Shown here piece by piece: positions 9,163 through 21,301 of a DNA stretch of 64,000 nt. The stretch covers positions 335,010 to 399,009 of the forward strand of contig NZ_LMGU01000002.1 of assembly GCF_001427525.1 (NCBI RefSeq), in the 5' to 3' direction. The notes beneath the pieces were generated by a model. It was not told the origin of the DNA, searched no databases, and saw nothing but the letters and a program-made list of their open reading frames with translations. Position 1 is the first letter of the stretch; each line of letters starts with the position of its first letter. Position numbers and translations under genes: made by a program. This DNA comes from Microbacterium sp. Root61. Lineage in GTDB: Bacteria; Actinomycetota; Actinomycetes; Actinomycetales; Microbacteriaceae.

Positions 9163-10319
9163 AGCAGTACGTCTTCACGATCATCTTCACCGGCGCGATG
9201 ACCCTGGGTCTCGCGTGGGCCGTCTGGCGGCTGAGTCTCAAGTACAAGCTGTATCCCGGCATCCGCGAACGCGACGTGCACACCACCCCGACGCCGCGAC
9301 TCGGGGGAGTGGCGATGTTCCTCGGCGTAGCCGCCGCGTTCCTGGTGTCACGGGAGAACGCGTACTTCTCGATCTTCTGGGAGAACCCGGCACGGGTGTA
9401 CGCGATCCTCGGCGCCACCCTGCTGATCGTGCTGGTCGGCGTCGCCGACGACCTGTGGGACCTGGACTGGACGATCAAGCTGGGGGCGCAGTTCCTCGCC
9501 GCCGGGATCATCGCCGGCTGGGGCGAACTGCAGATCCTCTCCCTCCCGATCGGCGGCCTGACGATCGGCTCCGGCTGGGTCAGCTTCACCCTGACGGTGT
9601 TCTCGATCGTGGTCGTGATGAATGCGGTCAACTTCATCGACGGCCTGGACGGGCTCGTCGCGGGCGTCTGCCTGATCGCGAACGTGATCTTCTTCGCCTA
9701 TTCCTACCTGCTGGTGCGCGACACCGGCGCCAGCACGTACTTCAACCTCGCGTCCTTCATCGCGGCGGTGCTCATCGGTGCGTGCATCGGCTTCCTGCCC
9801 TTGAACTGGAGTCCGGCCAAGCTGTTCATGGGCGACTCCGGCGCACTCATGCTCGGGCTGCTGATGGCGTGCTCGGCGATCGCGATCACCGGCCAGTTCG
9901 ACCCGGCCATGCTCGGCGACCCGAACGAGTTCGGTCGCTCCCAGCTGCTCGGTGCGTTCATCCCGATCCTGCTGCCGGTCGTGGTGGTGCTGCTGCCGCT
10001 GCTGGACTTCGGCCTGGCCATCGTCCGCCGCATGCGCGCGGGCAAGTCGCCGTTCTCGCCCGACCGCAAGCACCTGCACCACCGCATGCTCGACATGGGG
10101 CACTCCGACCGCGATGCCGTCCTGATCTTCTACGCGTGGACCGCGATCGCAGGCCTCGCCGTGCTGCTGATGTACCTCGGCCCCCTGCAGAACTGGCCGG
10201 GACAGTACTGGTTCGGCGTGCTCTTCGGCGTGGTCGGCATCGCCGCCTGCCTCGTCGTCACCCTTCTTCCCGCTCGGCGCCCCGCGCACCGACCCACACC
10301 CGAGGAGGCGGCTCGATGA
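9159..10319 (+). CDS. WecA/MraY-family undecaprenyl-phosphate sugar-1-phosphate transferase
   Basis: A 386-residue polytopic membrane enzyme that transfers a sugar-1-phosphate, probably GlcNAc-1-P, from a UDP-sugar to the lipid carrier for wall glycopolymers. Family signatures are TPRLGG near the N-terminus, the aspartate pair in GVADDLWDLD, NFIDGLDGL in the middle, and the cytoplasmic HLHHRMLD motif. About eleven hydrophobic helices are visible. The GTG start at 9159 overlaps the preceding stop codon; the frame can be extended upstream only through sua5 and was not. The exact substrate cannot be read from sequence. Confidence 0.9.
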   Translation: MKQYVFTIIFTGAMTLGLAWAVWRLSLKYKLYPGIRERDVHTTPTPRLGGVAMFLGVAAAFLVSRENAYFSIFWENPARVYAILGATLLIVLVGVADDLWDLDWTIKLGAQFLAAGIIAGWGELQILSLPIGGLTIGSGWVSFTLTVFSIVVVMNAVNFIDGLDGLVAGVCLIANVIFFAYSYLLVRDTGASTYFNLASFIAAVLIGACIGFLPLNWSPAKLFMGDSGALMLGLLMACSAIAITGQFDPAMLGDPNEFGRSQLLGAFIPILLPVVVVLLPLLDFGLAIVRRMRAGKSPFSPDRKHLHHRMLDMGHSDRDAVLIFYAWTAIAGLAVLLMYLGPLQNWPGQYWFGVLFGVVGIAACLVVTLLPARRPAHRPTPEEAAR

Positions 10320-10813
10320 GCTCCAGCCCCGTATCCAGCACCCCGGTCCTGCGGGCCACCCTTCTGTGGTCGGCGGTGGTCACGGGCGTGCTCGCCGTGA
10401 TCGGCGCCGTGATCGGCTACATGGTGGCCGGCACGGACGGCCTGTGGAGCGCCCTGATGGGCGTCGTGATGGCCGCCGTCTTCCTCGCGATCACGGGCGC
10501 CAGCATCCTGATCGCGAACCGCTGGTACGGCGACGATCTGTACGTCCCGCTGTTCTTCGGCATCGTCCTGGGCGGGTGGATCCTCAAGTTCGTCCTGTTC
10601 ATCGTCGCGCTGCTCCTGCTGCGCGGTCAGCCGTGGATCAACACGACCGTGTTCTTCATCGCGGTGGTCGTCAGCATCCTCGCGGCTCTGGTCATCGACG
10701 TCATCGTTCTGCTCCGGATGCGGATCCCGCACGTCAGCGATGTGACCCTTCCCACCGAGTTTGTCGACGAAAATGCGCACAAAGACGCGGATTCGACCGA
10801 TAAGACCCCCTGA
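10316..10813 (+). CDS. AtpI-like four-helix membrane protein upstream of ATP synthase
   Basis: A 165-residue protein with four hydrophobic helices (about 11-38, 42-63, 77-100 and 107-129) and a polar acidic tail. Its place directly before atpB is that of atpI, an assembly helper for the c-ring, although I see no diagnostic motif. The ATG overlaps the stop of the WecA-like gene (ATGA), so the two are coupled. A gap of about 130 bp with its own -10 box then precedes atpB. Confidence 0.7.
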   Translation: MSSSPVSSTPVLRATLLWSAVVTGVLAVIGAVIGYMVAGTDGLWSALMGVVMAAVFLAITGASILIANRWYGDDLYVPLFFGIVLGGWILKFVLFIVALLLLRGQPWINTTVFFIAVVVSILAALVIDVIVLLRMRIPHVSDVTLPTEFVDENAHKDADSTDKTP

Positions 10814-10840
10814 GCGGATTATTCGGGCCCGCGAGTTTGG

Positions 10841-10846
10841 TAGGGT
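10841..10846 (+). promoter_or_regulatory. Candidate -10 box TAGGGT of the ATP synthase operon
   Basis: TAGGGT sits about 100 bases before the proposed atpB start in the only sizeable gap of the cluster. No convincing -35 box is visible. A leader of about 95 bases would result. Confidence 0.4.
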
Positions 10847-10946
10847 GGACAAGCGCCCGCCCCTCACTCGTGAGTTGTGCGCGGAGTGACTCTCACCGAC
10901 CATCGTCGCCCCGGTTCACGCCGGTGCCCCGAAGCTGGAGCCAGCG

Positions 10947-12042
<1,096 letters not shown>

Positions 12043-12069
12043 GACCCGCCCACGACGTAAGGAGACAGG

Positions 12070-12633
12070 GTGCTGAACGCTCTTGTCACAATCGCCGCAG
12101 AAGAAGGCGAGGCTGCTCCGAACCCGCTGCTGCCTGCGGCCTATGACATCGTCTGGTCGGCAGTGTGCTTCGTTGTCATCCTCCTGATCGTCTGGAAGGT
12201 GGCGCTTCCGCGCATGAAGACGCTCCTGGATGCGCGGTCCGCCGCCATCGAGGGCAACATCGCCAAAGCCGACGAGGCACAGCGCAAGGCCGAGGCCGCG
12301 CTCGAGGAGTACACCTCGCAGCTCGCCGAGGCGCGCAAGGAAGCCGGTGAGATCCGTGAGGCCGCCCGCGAGGACGGCAAGAAGATCGTCGCCGAGGCGA
12401 AGGACTCCGCCACCACGGAGGCTGCACGCCTGACCGCGACTGCGCACACGCAGATCGAGGCCGAGCGTCAGTCCGCCCTCGTGTCGCTGCGCAGCGAGGT
12501 GGGCACCCTTGCCCTCGACCTCGCCGGCGGAGTCATCGGCGAGACGCTGTCCGACGACAAGAAGGCTCAGGCCGTCGTCGACCGCTTCCTGGCCGAGCTC
12601 GAAGAGTCCGAGACCGCGAAGGCGTCCAAGTAA
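12070..12633 (+). CDS. atpF: ATP synthase subunit b
   Basis: 187 residues: one N-terminal membrane helix (about 22-42, SAVCFVVILLIVWKVALP) and a long charged coiled coil rich in Ala, Glu and Lys that forms the peripheral stalk. The GTG start follows AAGGAGAC. The gene overlaps atpH by one base (TAATG). It is a separate b subunit, not the b-delta fusion seen in mycobacteria. Confidence 0.95.
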   Translation: MLNALVTIAAEEGEAAPNPLLPAAYDIVWSAVCFVVILLIVWKVALPRMKTLLDARSAAIEGNIAKADEAQRKAEAALEEYTSQLAEARKEAGEIREAAREDGKKIVAEAKDSATTEAARLTATAHTQIEAERQSALVSLRSEVGTLALDLAGGVIGETLSDDKKAQAVVDRFLAELEESETAKASK

Positions 12634-13424
12634 TGGGAAGCGCGACCACTCAGGCCCGCGAGGCGACGACGGCGGCACTGGCCGCCGCGTCGGCCATCGA
12701 TCTGGACGTCGCCCGCGAGCTGTTCGCCGTGGCCAGCGCCATCGACGGCTCGTTGCAGCTGAGCGGCGCGCTTGCCGACTCCTCGGCGTCGACCGCCGCA
12801 CGTGCGAAGGTCGTCGCCGACGTGTTCGGCGCGGCCGTCTCGCCGGCGACGCTGGCACTGGTGACCACGACGGTCGAGCAGCGGTGGTCTTCGGCCTCCG
12901 ACCTGATCGACGGCATCGAGGAGCTTGCTGTGCGCGCTGCCGCGGTGGCGGCGCCCCAGTCCGACATCGAAGAGGAGCTCTTCCGCTTCTCGCGCACCGT
13001 CGCCGAGAACCCCGAGCTCGAGCTCGCTCTCGGCAGCCGGCTGGGGGATGCCTCGGCGAAGGGCACCCTCGTGCAGTCGCTGCTCTCCTCCCGGGTGAGC
13101 CCGGCGACGACGCTGATCGCGTCCTCGCTGCTGCAGCACTCGCGGGAGCGACGCGCACGCGTGCTGCTCGCCACGGCGATGAAGCTCGTCGCAGACGAGC
13201 GCGGCCGCACGGTCGCGACCGTCGTCTCGGCGGTGCCGCTGGGCACTGCACAGGTGGAACGACTGGCCGCGGCGCTCTCGAGCAAGTACGGCACGGCGAT
13301 CTCGTTGAACACCGTCATCGACCCGACCGTGGTCGGCGGACTGCGCGTGCAGATCGCCGACGACGTGATCGACGCGAGCGTCTCCTCACGCCTCGCCGAC
13401 CTGCGCCAGCGACTGGCGGGCTAA
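12633..13424 (+). CDS. atpH: ATP synthase subunit delta
   Basis: Joins the peripheral stalk to the top of F1. At 263 residues it is longer than E. coli delta (177) but usual for actinobacteria. The C-terminal delta motif VSAVPLGTAQVERLAAALS is followed by IDPTVVGGLRVQI. The start shares a base with the atpF stop. The product is soluble, with no membrane segment. A 63-bp gap with two small hairpins separates it from atpA. Confidence 0.94.
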   Translation: MGSATTQAREATTAALAAASAIDLDVARELFAVASAIDGSLQLSGALADSSASTAARAKVVADVFGAAVSPATLALVTTTVEQRWSSASDLIDGIEELAVRAAAVAAPQSDIEEELFRFSRTVAENPELELALGSRLGDASAKGTLVQSLLSSRVSPATTLIASSLLQHSRERRARVLLATAMKLVADERGRTVATVVSAVPLGTAQVERLAAALSSKYGTAISLNTVIDPTVVGGLRVQIADDVIDASVSSRLADLRQRLAG

Positions 13425-13432
13425 CAGACTTC

Positions 13433-13470
13433 CCGCCCCGAGCGGGCGGAGATTTGGGGCTGCGGCCCCA
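13433..13470 (+). other. Two small hairpins in the atpH-atpA gap
   Basis: CCGCCC-CGAGC-GGGCGG (13433-13449) is followed directly by TGGGGC-TGCG-GCCCCA (13455-13470), just before the atpA ribosome site GAAGGAAG. They may act in mRNA processing or in setting the high atpA output. There is no U tract, so they do not look like a terminator. Confidence 0.5.
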
Positions 13471-13487
13471 CCGAACGAAGGAAGACC

Positions 13488-15125
13488 ATGGCAGAACTAT
13501 CGATCAGTCCCGACGTCATCCGTGACGCGCTGAAGGACTTCGTCGCCGCCTACGAGCCCACGGGCGCAGCGGCCACGGAGGTCGGCACCGTCATCGACGC
13601 CGCTGACGGCATCGCCCACGTCGAAGGCCTCCCCGGTGTGATGGCCAACGAGCTCGTCACGTTCGAGGACGGCACGGCGGGTCTTGCGCTGAACCTCGAC
13701 GAGCACGAGATCGGTGTCGTCGTCCTCGGCGAGTTCTCGGGCGTCGAAGCCGGCCAGGAAGTCACCCGCACGGGTGAGGTCCTCTCGGTCGCCGTCGGCG
13801 ACGGCTACCTCGGTCGCGTCGTCGACCCGCTCGGCAACCCGATCGACGGTCTCGGCGAGATCGCGACGACCGGTCGCCGCGCGCTGGAGCTGCAGGCTCC
13901 CGGCGTCATGCAGCGCAAGTCGGTGCACGAGCCGATGCAGACCGGCATCAAGGCCATCGACGCGATGATCCCCGTCGGCCGTGGTCAGCGTCAGCTGATC
14001 ATCGGCGACCGCCAGACCGGCAAGACGGCCCTGGCGATCGACACGATCATCAACCAGAAGGCCAACTGGGAGTCCGGCGACACGAACAAGCAGGTCCGCT
14101 GCATCTACGTCGCCATCGGTCAGAAGGGCTCCACGATCGCCTCCGTCAAGGGCGCGCTCGAGGACGCCGGAGCCATGGAGTACACGACGATCGTCGCCGC
14201 TCCGGCCTCCGACCCGGCCGGCTTCAAGTACCTCGCCCCCTACACCGGTTCGGCCATCGGCCAGCACTGGATGTACGAGGGCAAGCACGTCCTGATCATC
14301 TTCGATGACCTGACCAAGCAGGCCGAGGCCTACCGTGCCGTGTCGCTGCTGCTGCGCCGCCCGCCGGGCCGCGAGGCGTACCCCGGTGACGTCTTCTACC
14401 TGCACTCCCGTCTGCTGGAGCGTTGCGCGAAGCTGTCCGACGAGCTCGGCGCCGGCTCGATGACGGGTCTCCCGATCATCGAGACCAAGGCCAACGACGT
14501 CTCGGCGTACATCCCGACCAACGTGATCTCGATCACCGACGGCCAGATCTTCCTGCAGTCCGACCTCTTCAACGCCAACCAGCGTCCCGCGGTCGACGTG
14601 GGTATCTCGGTCTCGCGCGTCGGTGGTGACGCTCAGGTCAAGTCCATCAAGAAGGTCTCCGGAACGCTGAAGCTCGAGCTGGCGCAGTACCGGTCCCTCG
14701 AGGCGTTCGCGATGTTCGCGAGCGACCTGGATGCGGCATCCCGTCGCCAGCTGGCCCGTGGTGCGCGTCTGACCGAGCTGCTCAAGCAGCCGCAGTACTC
14801 GCCGTACCCGGTGGAGGAGCAGGTCGTCTCGATCTGGGCCGGCACCAACGGCAAGCTCGACACGGTCGAGGTCGAGGATGTGCTGCGCTTCGAGCGCGAG
14901 CTGCTGGACTACCTGCGTCGCAACACCACGATCCTCGACACGCTTCGTGACACGAACGTGCTCGATGACGCCACGGCAGCCGAACTCGCCGCCAAGACGG
15001 ACGAATTCCTCCTGGAGTTCCAGTCCGGCAAGGGATACGCGATCGACAATCCTGGTCACGAGGAGTTCGCTGCCGCGAACGCCGATGACGTGAACCAGGA
15101 GAAGATCGTCAAGGGCCGCCGCTAG
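13488..15125 (+). CDS. atpA: ATP synthase subunit alpha
   Basis: Non-catalytic nucleotide-binding subunit of the F1 hexamer. Walker A is GDRQTGKTA near residue 170, and the alpha signature [14 protein letters not shown] lies near 368. Length is 545 residues, with the C-terminal extension typical of actinobacteria. ATG after GAAGGAAG. It overlaps nothing and is followed 20 bases later by atpG. Confidence 0.97.
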   Translation: MAELSISPDVIRDALKDFVAAYEPTGAAATEVGTVIDAADGIAHVEGLPGVMANELVTFEDGTAGLALNLDEHEIGVVVLGEFSGVEAGQEVTRTGEVLSVAVGDGYLGRVVDPLGNPIDGLGEIATTGRRALELQAPGVMQRKSVHEPMQTGIKAIDAMIPVGRGQRQLIIGDRQTGKTALAIDTIINQKANWESGDTNKQVRCIYVAIGQKGSTIASVKGALEDAGAMEYTTIVAAPASDPAGFKYLAPYTGSAIGQHWMYEGKHVLIIFDDLTKQAEAYRAVSLLLRRPPGREAYPGDVFYLHSRLLERCAKLSDELGAGSMTGLPIIETKANDVSAYIPTNVISITDGQIFLQSDLFNANQRPAVDVGISVSRVGGDAQVKSIKKVSGTLKLELAQYRSLEAFAMFASDLDAASRRQLARGARLTELLKQPQYSPYPVEEQVVSIWAGTNGKLDTVEVEDVLRFERELLDYLRRNTTILDTLRDTNVLDDATAAELAAKTDEFLLEFQSGKGYAIDNPGHEEFAAANADDVNQEKIVKGRR

Positions 15126-15145
15126 GCAGCCGGAGACAGCACACC

Positions 15146-17525
<2,380 letters not shown>

Positions 17526-17526
17526 C

Positions 17527-17787
17527 ATGGCGCTGCACGTGAGCCTCGTCTCCGCTGACGCGGAGGTCTGGTCGGGGGAGGCGTCGCTCGTCGTCGCCAA
17601 GACCGTCGAGGGCGAGATCGGCTTCATGGCCGGGCACGAGCCCGTGCTCGCGATCCTCGCCGAGGGTCAGGTGCGCATCACCGGCACCGACGGCGTCAAG
17701 ATCATCGCCAACGCGCAGGACGGTTTCCTCTCCATGGAGAACGACGACCTGACGATTGTGGCGGGCAACGCGGCGCTGATCGCCTGA
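17527..17787 (+). CDS. atpC: ATP synthase subunit epsilon
   Basis: 86 residues containing only the N-terminal beta-sandwich domain (LVSADAEVWSGEA, GEIGFMAGHEPVL). The C-terminal inhibitory helical hairpin of E. coli epsilon (139 residues) is missing, as in many actinobacteria. The protein therefore probably couples gamma to the c-ring but inhibits hydrolysis weakly or differently. Last gene of the operon, followed by a strong terminator. Confidence 0.93.
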   Translation: MALHVSLVSADAEVWSGEASLVVAKTVEGEIGFMAGHEPVLAILAEGQVRITGTDGVKIIANAQDGFLSMENDDLTIVAGNAALIA

Positions 17788-17807
17788 CTTCTGCCCATCC
17801 AGGCTCT

Positions 17808-17848
17808 GTGCGCGCCGTCCGGTTCTCCGGGCGGCGCGCACGTCATTT
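17808..17848 (+). terminator. Rho-independent-type terminator after the atp operon
   Basis: Perfect 10-bp stem GTGCGCGCCG (17808-17817) / CGGCGCGCAC (17832-17841) with a 14-base loop that itself contains TCCGG/CCGG. A short U-rich run (GTCATTTTG) follows. Confidence 0.85.
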
Positions 17849-17860
17849 TGCGAGGCAAGA

Positions 17861-18610
17861 ATGCTGATCCTTCTGCCGCCCTCCGAGACCAAACGGGCGG
17901 GCGGGTCGCGACATCCGTTCGATCCCCAACGCCTCTCGTTCCCGGCGTTGACGCCTCAGCGCACCCAGGTCATCGACGCGCTCGTCGCGCTGTCCGCGGA
18001 TGAGGAGCGCGCTGCACGCGTGCTCAAGCTCGGCGGCACCCAGCTGCACGAGGTCGCGGTCAACGCCGCGCTGCTGACCGGACCGACGCTGCCCGCCGTC
18101 GACCGCTACACGGGCGTCCTCTTCGACGCGCTGGACGCCGCCTCGTTGTCGACTCCGGCGCGGCGCTGGCTCGGATCCCACGTCGCGATCCACTCCGCGC
18201 CGTTCGGGCCGATCGGTGCGCTCGATCCCATCCCGGCGTATCGTCTGGGCGCCTCGACGTCGCTTCCCGAGCTGCCGGCGCTGCGCCGCATCTGGGCGGC
18301 GACCGTCACGGAGCAGCTCGCCGCCGCAGCGCCGCGGTTCATCCTCGACCTCCGATCGGAGGCCTACGTCGCCCTCGGACCGGTGCCCGACAGCATCCGC
18401 TCGGCGTACGTCCGCGTGGTGACCGAGGGGGAGGACGGCGCCGTGCGCGCCCTCAACCACTTCAACAAGCACGCGAAGGGCGCATTCGTGCGCGCTCTGG
18501 CGGAGAGTCGGCCGCGCATCGGGTCGCTCGCGGCGCTGCAGCGGTGGGCGGATGCCGCGGGCGTGCGTCTGCGCGACGGCGCGAGCGGCGAACTCGAGCT
18601 GGTCGTCTGA
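17861..18610 (+). CDS. yaaA: YaaA family peroxide-stress protein
   Basis: 249 residues of the YaaA/UPF0246 family. In E. coli the protein lowers free intracellular iron and limits hydroxyl-radical damage during peroxide stress. The N-terminal LLPPSETKR motif, the internal YTGVLFDALD, and a C-terminal FNKHAKGAFVRAL match the family pattern. The ATG has GAGGCAAG upstream. Its start is close behind the atp terminator, so expression needs either read-through or a promoter inside the terminator region; none is obvious. Confidence 0.9.
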   Translation: MLILLPPSETKRAGGSRHPFDPQRLSFPALTPQRTQVIDALVALSADEERAARVLKLGGTQLHEVAVNAALLTGPTLPAVDRYTGVLFDALDAASLSTPARRWLGSHVAIHSAPFGPIGALDPIPAYRLGASTSLPELPALRRIWAATVTEQLAAAAPRFILDLRSEAYVALGPVPDSIRSAYVRVVTEGEDGAVRALNHFNKHAKGAFVRALAESRPRIGSLAALQRWADAAGVRLRDGASGELELVV

Positions 18611-18747
18611 CGCGACCCCGTGTCGCCGCGTGACGCGGAGTCCGATATTGCCGTGACGCGCTACTGTCCGCGGCGGGGGCGTGCCGCTACCATGGCGATC
18701 GGTGGCGTGCGCCTCGCTCGCCGACAACTGTCACCCCGGAGGATCCA

Positions 18748-19548
18748 ATGAACCCCCACCTGTACACCGACCCGTCGTACGGCGGCGCGATCATCGCGGC
18801 CTACATCGGCGTCGTGATCTTCTCCATCATCATCGGCATTGCCGCTTACGTCCTCAGCTCGTGGTTCCTGATGAAGATCTTCGACAAGGCGGGCGTGCAG
18901 GGGCGCTGGCGGGCGTGGGTTCCGGTCTACAACTTCATGGTCTTCAGCAAGCTGGGTGATCTGAGCCCGTGGCTGATCCTGATTGCGATCGGCGGCTCGA
19001 TCGTGCTGGGCTGGATTCCGGTCATCGGCTGGATCATCGGCATCGCCTCGTTCCTGCTCACGCTGCTCGCCGCCTGGCGTGTGGGTCTCAAGCTGCAGAA
19101 GGAAGCCGTCTGGCTCATCCTGTACTTCTTCCTCAGTATCGTCTGGCTGGGCATCAACGCGTTCGACAAGTCGCGGTGGAACACCGCGATCCCGGCCGCG
19201 CCCTGGGCGGGTAACGGGTTCCTTTCCGACCGGACCACTTGGGCGGGCATCCCGAGCCAGGTGCCCGCGGGCGGGTACCCGGCCAACCCGGCGACCCAGC
19301 CCGGCTATGCCGCCCCCGGCGCGTACCCGCCGCCGGCCGGATACCAGCCGCCGCCCGCACCGCCGGCCGGATACCAGCCGCCTGCAGCGCCTGCCGGGGC
19401 ACCCGTGCCCCCGCCGGCCGCCGCACCGGTCCCGCCCGTCGTGCCCCCGGCTGCCCCGCAGTCGCCGGTCACGCCCGAGCCCCCGGCGGCTCCCGAGTCG
19501 CCTGCCGCTCCTGAGCCGCCTGCGGCTCCGGAAGAGCCCAAGGCCTGA
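18748..19548 (+). CDS. Membrane protein with Pro/Ala-rich C-terminal tail (DUF5684-like)
   Basis: 266 residues. About five hydrophobic helices fill the first 130 residues, with the hallmark FDKAGVQGRWRAWVPVYNFMVF between helices. The C-terminal ~110 residues are a disordered Pro/Ala/Gly tail with repeated GYQPP and PEPPAAPE units. The fold resembles the actinobacterial DUF5684 family of unknown role. GGAGGATCC precedes the ATG. A candidate -10 TACCAT is at 18688. A strong terminator follows. Confidence 0.75.
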   Translation: MNPHLYTDPSYGGAIIAAYIGVVIFSIIIGIAAYVLSSWFLMKIFDKAGVQGRWRAWVPVYNFMVFSKLGDLSPWLILIAIGGSIVLGWIPVIGWIIGIASFLLTLLAAWRVGLKLQKEAVWLILYFFLSIVWLGINAFDKSRWNTAIPAAPWAGNGFLSDRTTWAGIPSQVPAGGYPANPATQPGYAAPGAYPPPAGYQPPPAPPAGYQPPAAPAGAPVPPPAAAPVPPVVPPAAPQSPVTPEPPAAPESPAAPEPPAAPEEPKA

Positions 19549-19563
19549 TCCACACTCAGTCCA

Positions 19564-19603
19564 CGATGAGCCCCTCGACTCGCGAGGGGCTCATCGCCGT
19601 TTT
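19564..19603 (+). terminator. Terminator after the DUF5684-like gene
   Basis: Perfect 14-bp stem CGATGAGCCCCTCG (19564-19577) / CGAGGGGCTCATCG (19583-19596), 5-base loop, then CCGTTTT. The clearest intrinsic terminator in the window. Confidence 0.92.
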
Positions 19604-19611
19604 CGCGCCGG

Positions 19612-19617
19612 TAGCGT
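19612..19617 (+). promoter_or_regulatory. -10 box TAGCGT of the aldo/keto reductase gene
   Basis: TAGCGT ends 6 bases before the ATG at 19624. Its -35 region would overlap the preceding terminator stem. The message should be leaderless. Confidence 0.6.
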
Positions 19618-19623
19618 AGAGCC

Positions 19624-20604
19624 ATGACTACTTCCGCGCTGCGCCGCGTCGGCGCCTCCGGCTTGCTCGTATCCGCCGTCGGCCTCGGCTGCAACAATTT
19701 CGGCCGCCCCGGCACCACCAGCCAGACGCTCGAGGGCACGATCGCGGTGCTGGATGCCGCGATCGAGGCCGGCGTCACGTTCCTGGACACTGCGGACATG
19801 TACGGCGGGGAACCCGGGCAGAGCGAGACCCTGATGGGGGAGGCGCTGCAGGGCAAGCGCGACCGGGTCGTGCTGGCGACGAAGTTCGGTCACCCCGGCC
19901 GCGACATGGGGTACGCGACCAGGGCGTCGCAGGGATCACGGTCGTACATCCGCACCGCGGTCGAGGCATCCCTCACCCGTCTGAAGACCGACTGGATCGA
20001 TCTGTACCAGCTGCACGTGCCGGATCCGGGCACACCCATCGAGGAGACGATCGCTGCCCTGGACGACCTCGTCCGCGAGGGCAAGATCCGCTACTACGGC
20101 CACTCGAACCTCGCCGGATGGCAGGTGGCCGAGGCCGACTTCTCCGCGGTGGGCCGCGGCAGCCGCTTCATCTCGGCGCAGAACCACTACTCGCTGCTGG
20201 CCCGCGGTGCCGAGCGCGAGGTCCTGCCGGCGGTGCGTCGCTTCGACCTCGGGTTCTTCCCGTACTTCCCGCTGTTCAACGGCCTGCTCACCGGCAAGTT
20301 CACCCGCCAGGGCGGTCCGGAGGGCAGCCGCATCATGGCGCAGCGCCCCCACCTGTGGCGGGATGCCCCGTGGGACGCGCTGGAGGAGTACCAGCGCTTC
20401 TGCGACCAGCGCGGCATCACGATGCTCGAGGCGACCTTCGGCTGGCTGCTCGCCCAGGAGGGGCTCTCCAGCGTCATCGCGGGCGCGACCACGCCGGAGC
20501 AGATCGCGGCGAACGCGCGCGCGGCGGCGGCCTGGACCCCGACCGCAGACGACCTGACGATCATCGACGGGCTGTTCCCGCTGCCGGCCGACCCCGCCGC
20601 GTAG
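19624..20604 (+). CDS. Aldo/keto reductase
   Basis: 326-residue NADPH-dependent oxidoreductase with a TIM-barrel fold. Catalytic residues are visible as Asp in FLDTADMYG, Tyr in the same motif, Lys in VLATKFG and His in YQLHVPD. The C-terminal cofactor-binding block is SVIAGATTPEQI. It is similar to the YajO/Tas-type reductases; the substrate cannot be told. A stand-alone gene with its own -10 box and a hairpin after the stop. Confidence 0.9.
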   Translation: MTTSALRRVGASGLLVSAVGLGCNNFGRPGTTSQTLEGTIAVLDAAIEAGVTFLDTADMYGGEPGQSETLMGEALQGKRDRVVLATKFGHPGRDMGYATRASQGSRSYIRTAVEASLTRLKTDWIDLYQLHVPDPGTPIEETIAALDDLVREGKIRYYGHSNLAGWQVAEADFSAVGRGSRFISAQNHYSLLARGAEREVLPAVRRFDLGFFPYFPLFNGLLTGKFTRQGGPEGSRIMAQRPHLWRDAPWDALEEYQRFCDQRGITMLEATFGWLLAQEGLSSVIAGATTPEQIAANARAAAAWTPTADDLTIIDGLFPLPADPAA

Positions 20605-20612
20605 GGGTCCGA

Positions 20613-20643
20613 GGGGCCTGTTCTCTGCAGGCGAACAGGCCCC
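20613..20643 (+). terminator. Hairpin terminator after the aldo/keto reductase
   Basis: Perfect 11-bp stem GGGGCCTGTTC (20613-20623) / GAACAGGCCCC (20633-20643) with a 9-base loop. There is no U tract, so termination may need Rho. Confidence 0.65.
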
Positions 20644-20651
20644 ACAGGTGG

Positions 20652-20676
20652 GAGTGAGTGCTCACTCACATAGAAT
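20652..20676 (+). promoter_or_regulatory. Operator and promoter of the TetR-ABC operon
   Basis: GAGTGAG-TG-CTCACTC (20652-20667) is a perfect 7+7 inverted repeat, and the overlapping TGAGTG...CACTCA matches operators of many TetR regulators. It lies immediately upstream of the -10 box TAGAAT (20671-20676), which ends 6 bases before the GTG of the regulator. A repressor bound there would block polymerase, so autorepression is likely. Confidence 0.75.
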
Positions 20677-20682
20677 TCGACG

Positions 20683-21300
20683 GTGACTCCTCCCGAATCC
20701 GTGAACGCCGCCGCAGCCGGCACCCGTGGCCGGGCGCGGGCGATGGCGCCGGAGGACCGGCGCGCGATGATCGCCGAGGCATCCATCCCGCTGTTCATCG
20801 AATACGGTCCCGGACTGACGACGCGTCAGATCGCCGAGCACCTCGGCATCGCGGAGGGCACGATCTTCCGTGCCTTCGGTGACAAGGACTCGTTGATCCG
20901 CGCCACGGTGGGCGCCTTCTTCGATCAGGCCCGACGGCAGCTGCCGTCCGGCCTCGTCGACTCCTCGCTGCCGCTCGCCGAGAAGGTGGCGCTGCTGGTC
21001 AGCAACGCCCGCATCCACATGCGCGGCGTGTTCGCCATGCTGGCGCTGATGGATCCGCACGACATCCCATCGGTCGTCGGCGAGCACGACGCCTCCGCGT
21101 TCGACGAGGCGGTCGCCGCGGCCTTCGCGCCCGATGCCGCAGAGCTCTCACTTCCCCTCGATCGACTCGGGGTGGTCGTTCGGATGGCTACGCTCGCCGC
21201 GTGGGCGCCGCATATGGGCGGCCAGCCGCGCCTCGACGAAGACGAACTCTCCCGATTCATCCTCTACGGCATCGCGGGTCAGCCCCGCGGGAAGGACTGA
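20683..21300 (+). CDS. TetR/AcrR family transcriptional regulator
   Basis: 205 residues. The N-terminal helix-turn-helix is TTRQIAEHLGIAEGTIFRAFGDKDSLI (about residues 46-72 in pieces), preceded by a basic tail RGRARAM; the C-terminal ligand domain is variable. The GTG start is 6 bases after the -10 box. The stop is followed after one base by the first ABC gene, so regulator and exporter form one operon. Probably a drug-sensing repressor acting on the palindrome in its own promoter; the ligand is unknown. Confidence 0.9.
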   Translation: MTPPESVNAAAAGTRGRARAMAPEDRRAMIAEASIPLFIEYGPGLTTRQIAEHLGIAEGTIFRAFGDKDSLIRATVGAFFDQARRQLPSGLVDSSLPLAEKVALLVSNARIHMRGVFAMLALMDPHDIPSVVGEHDASAFDEAVAAAFAPDAAELSLPLDRLGVVVRMATLAAWAPHMGGQPRLDEDELSRFILYGIAGQPRGKD

Positions 21301-21301
21301 C

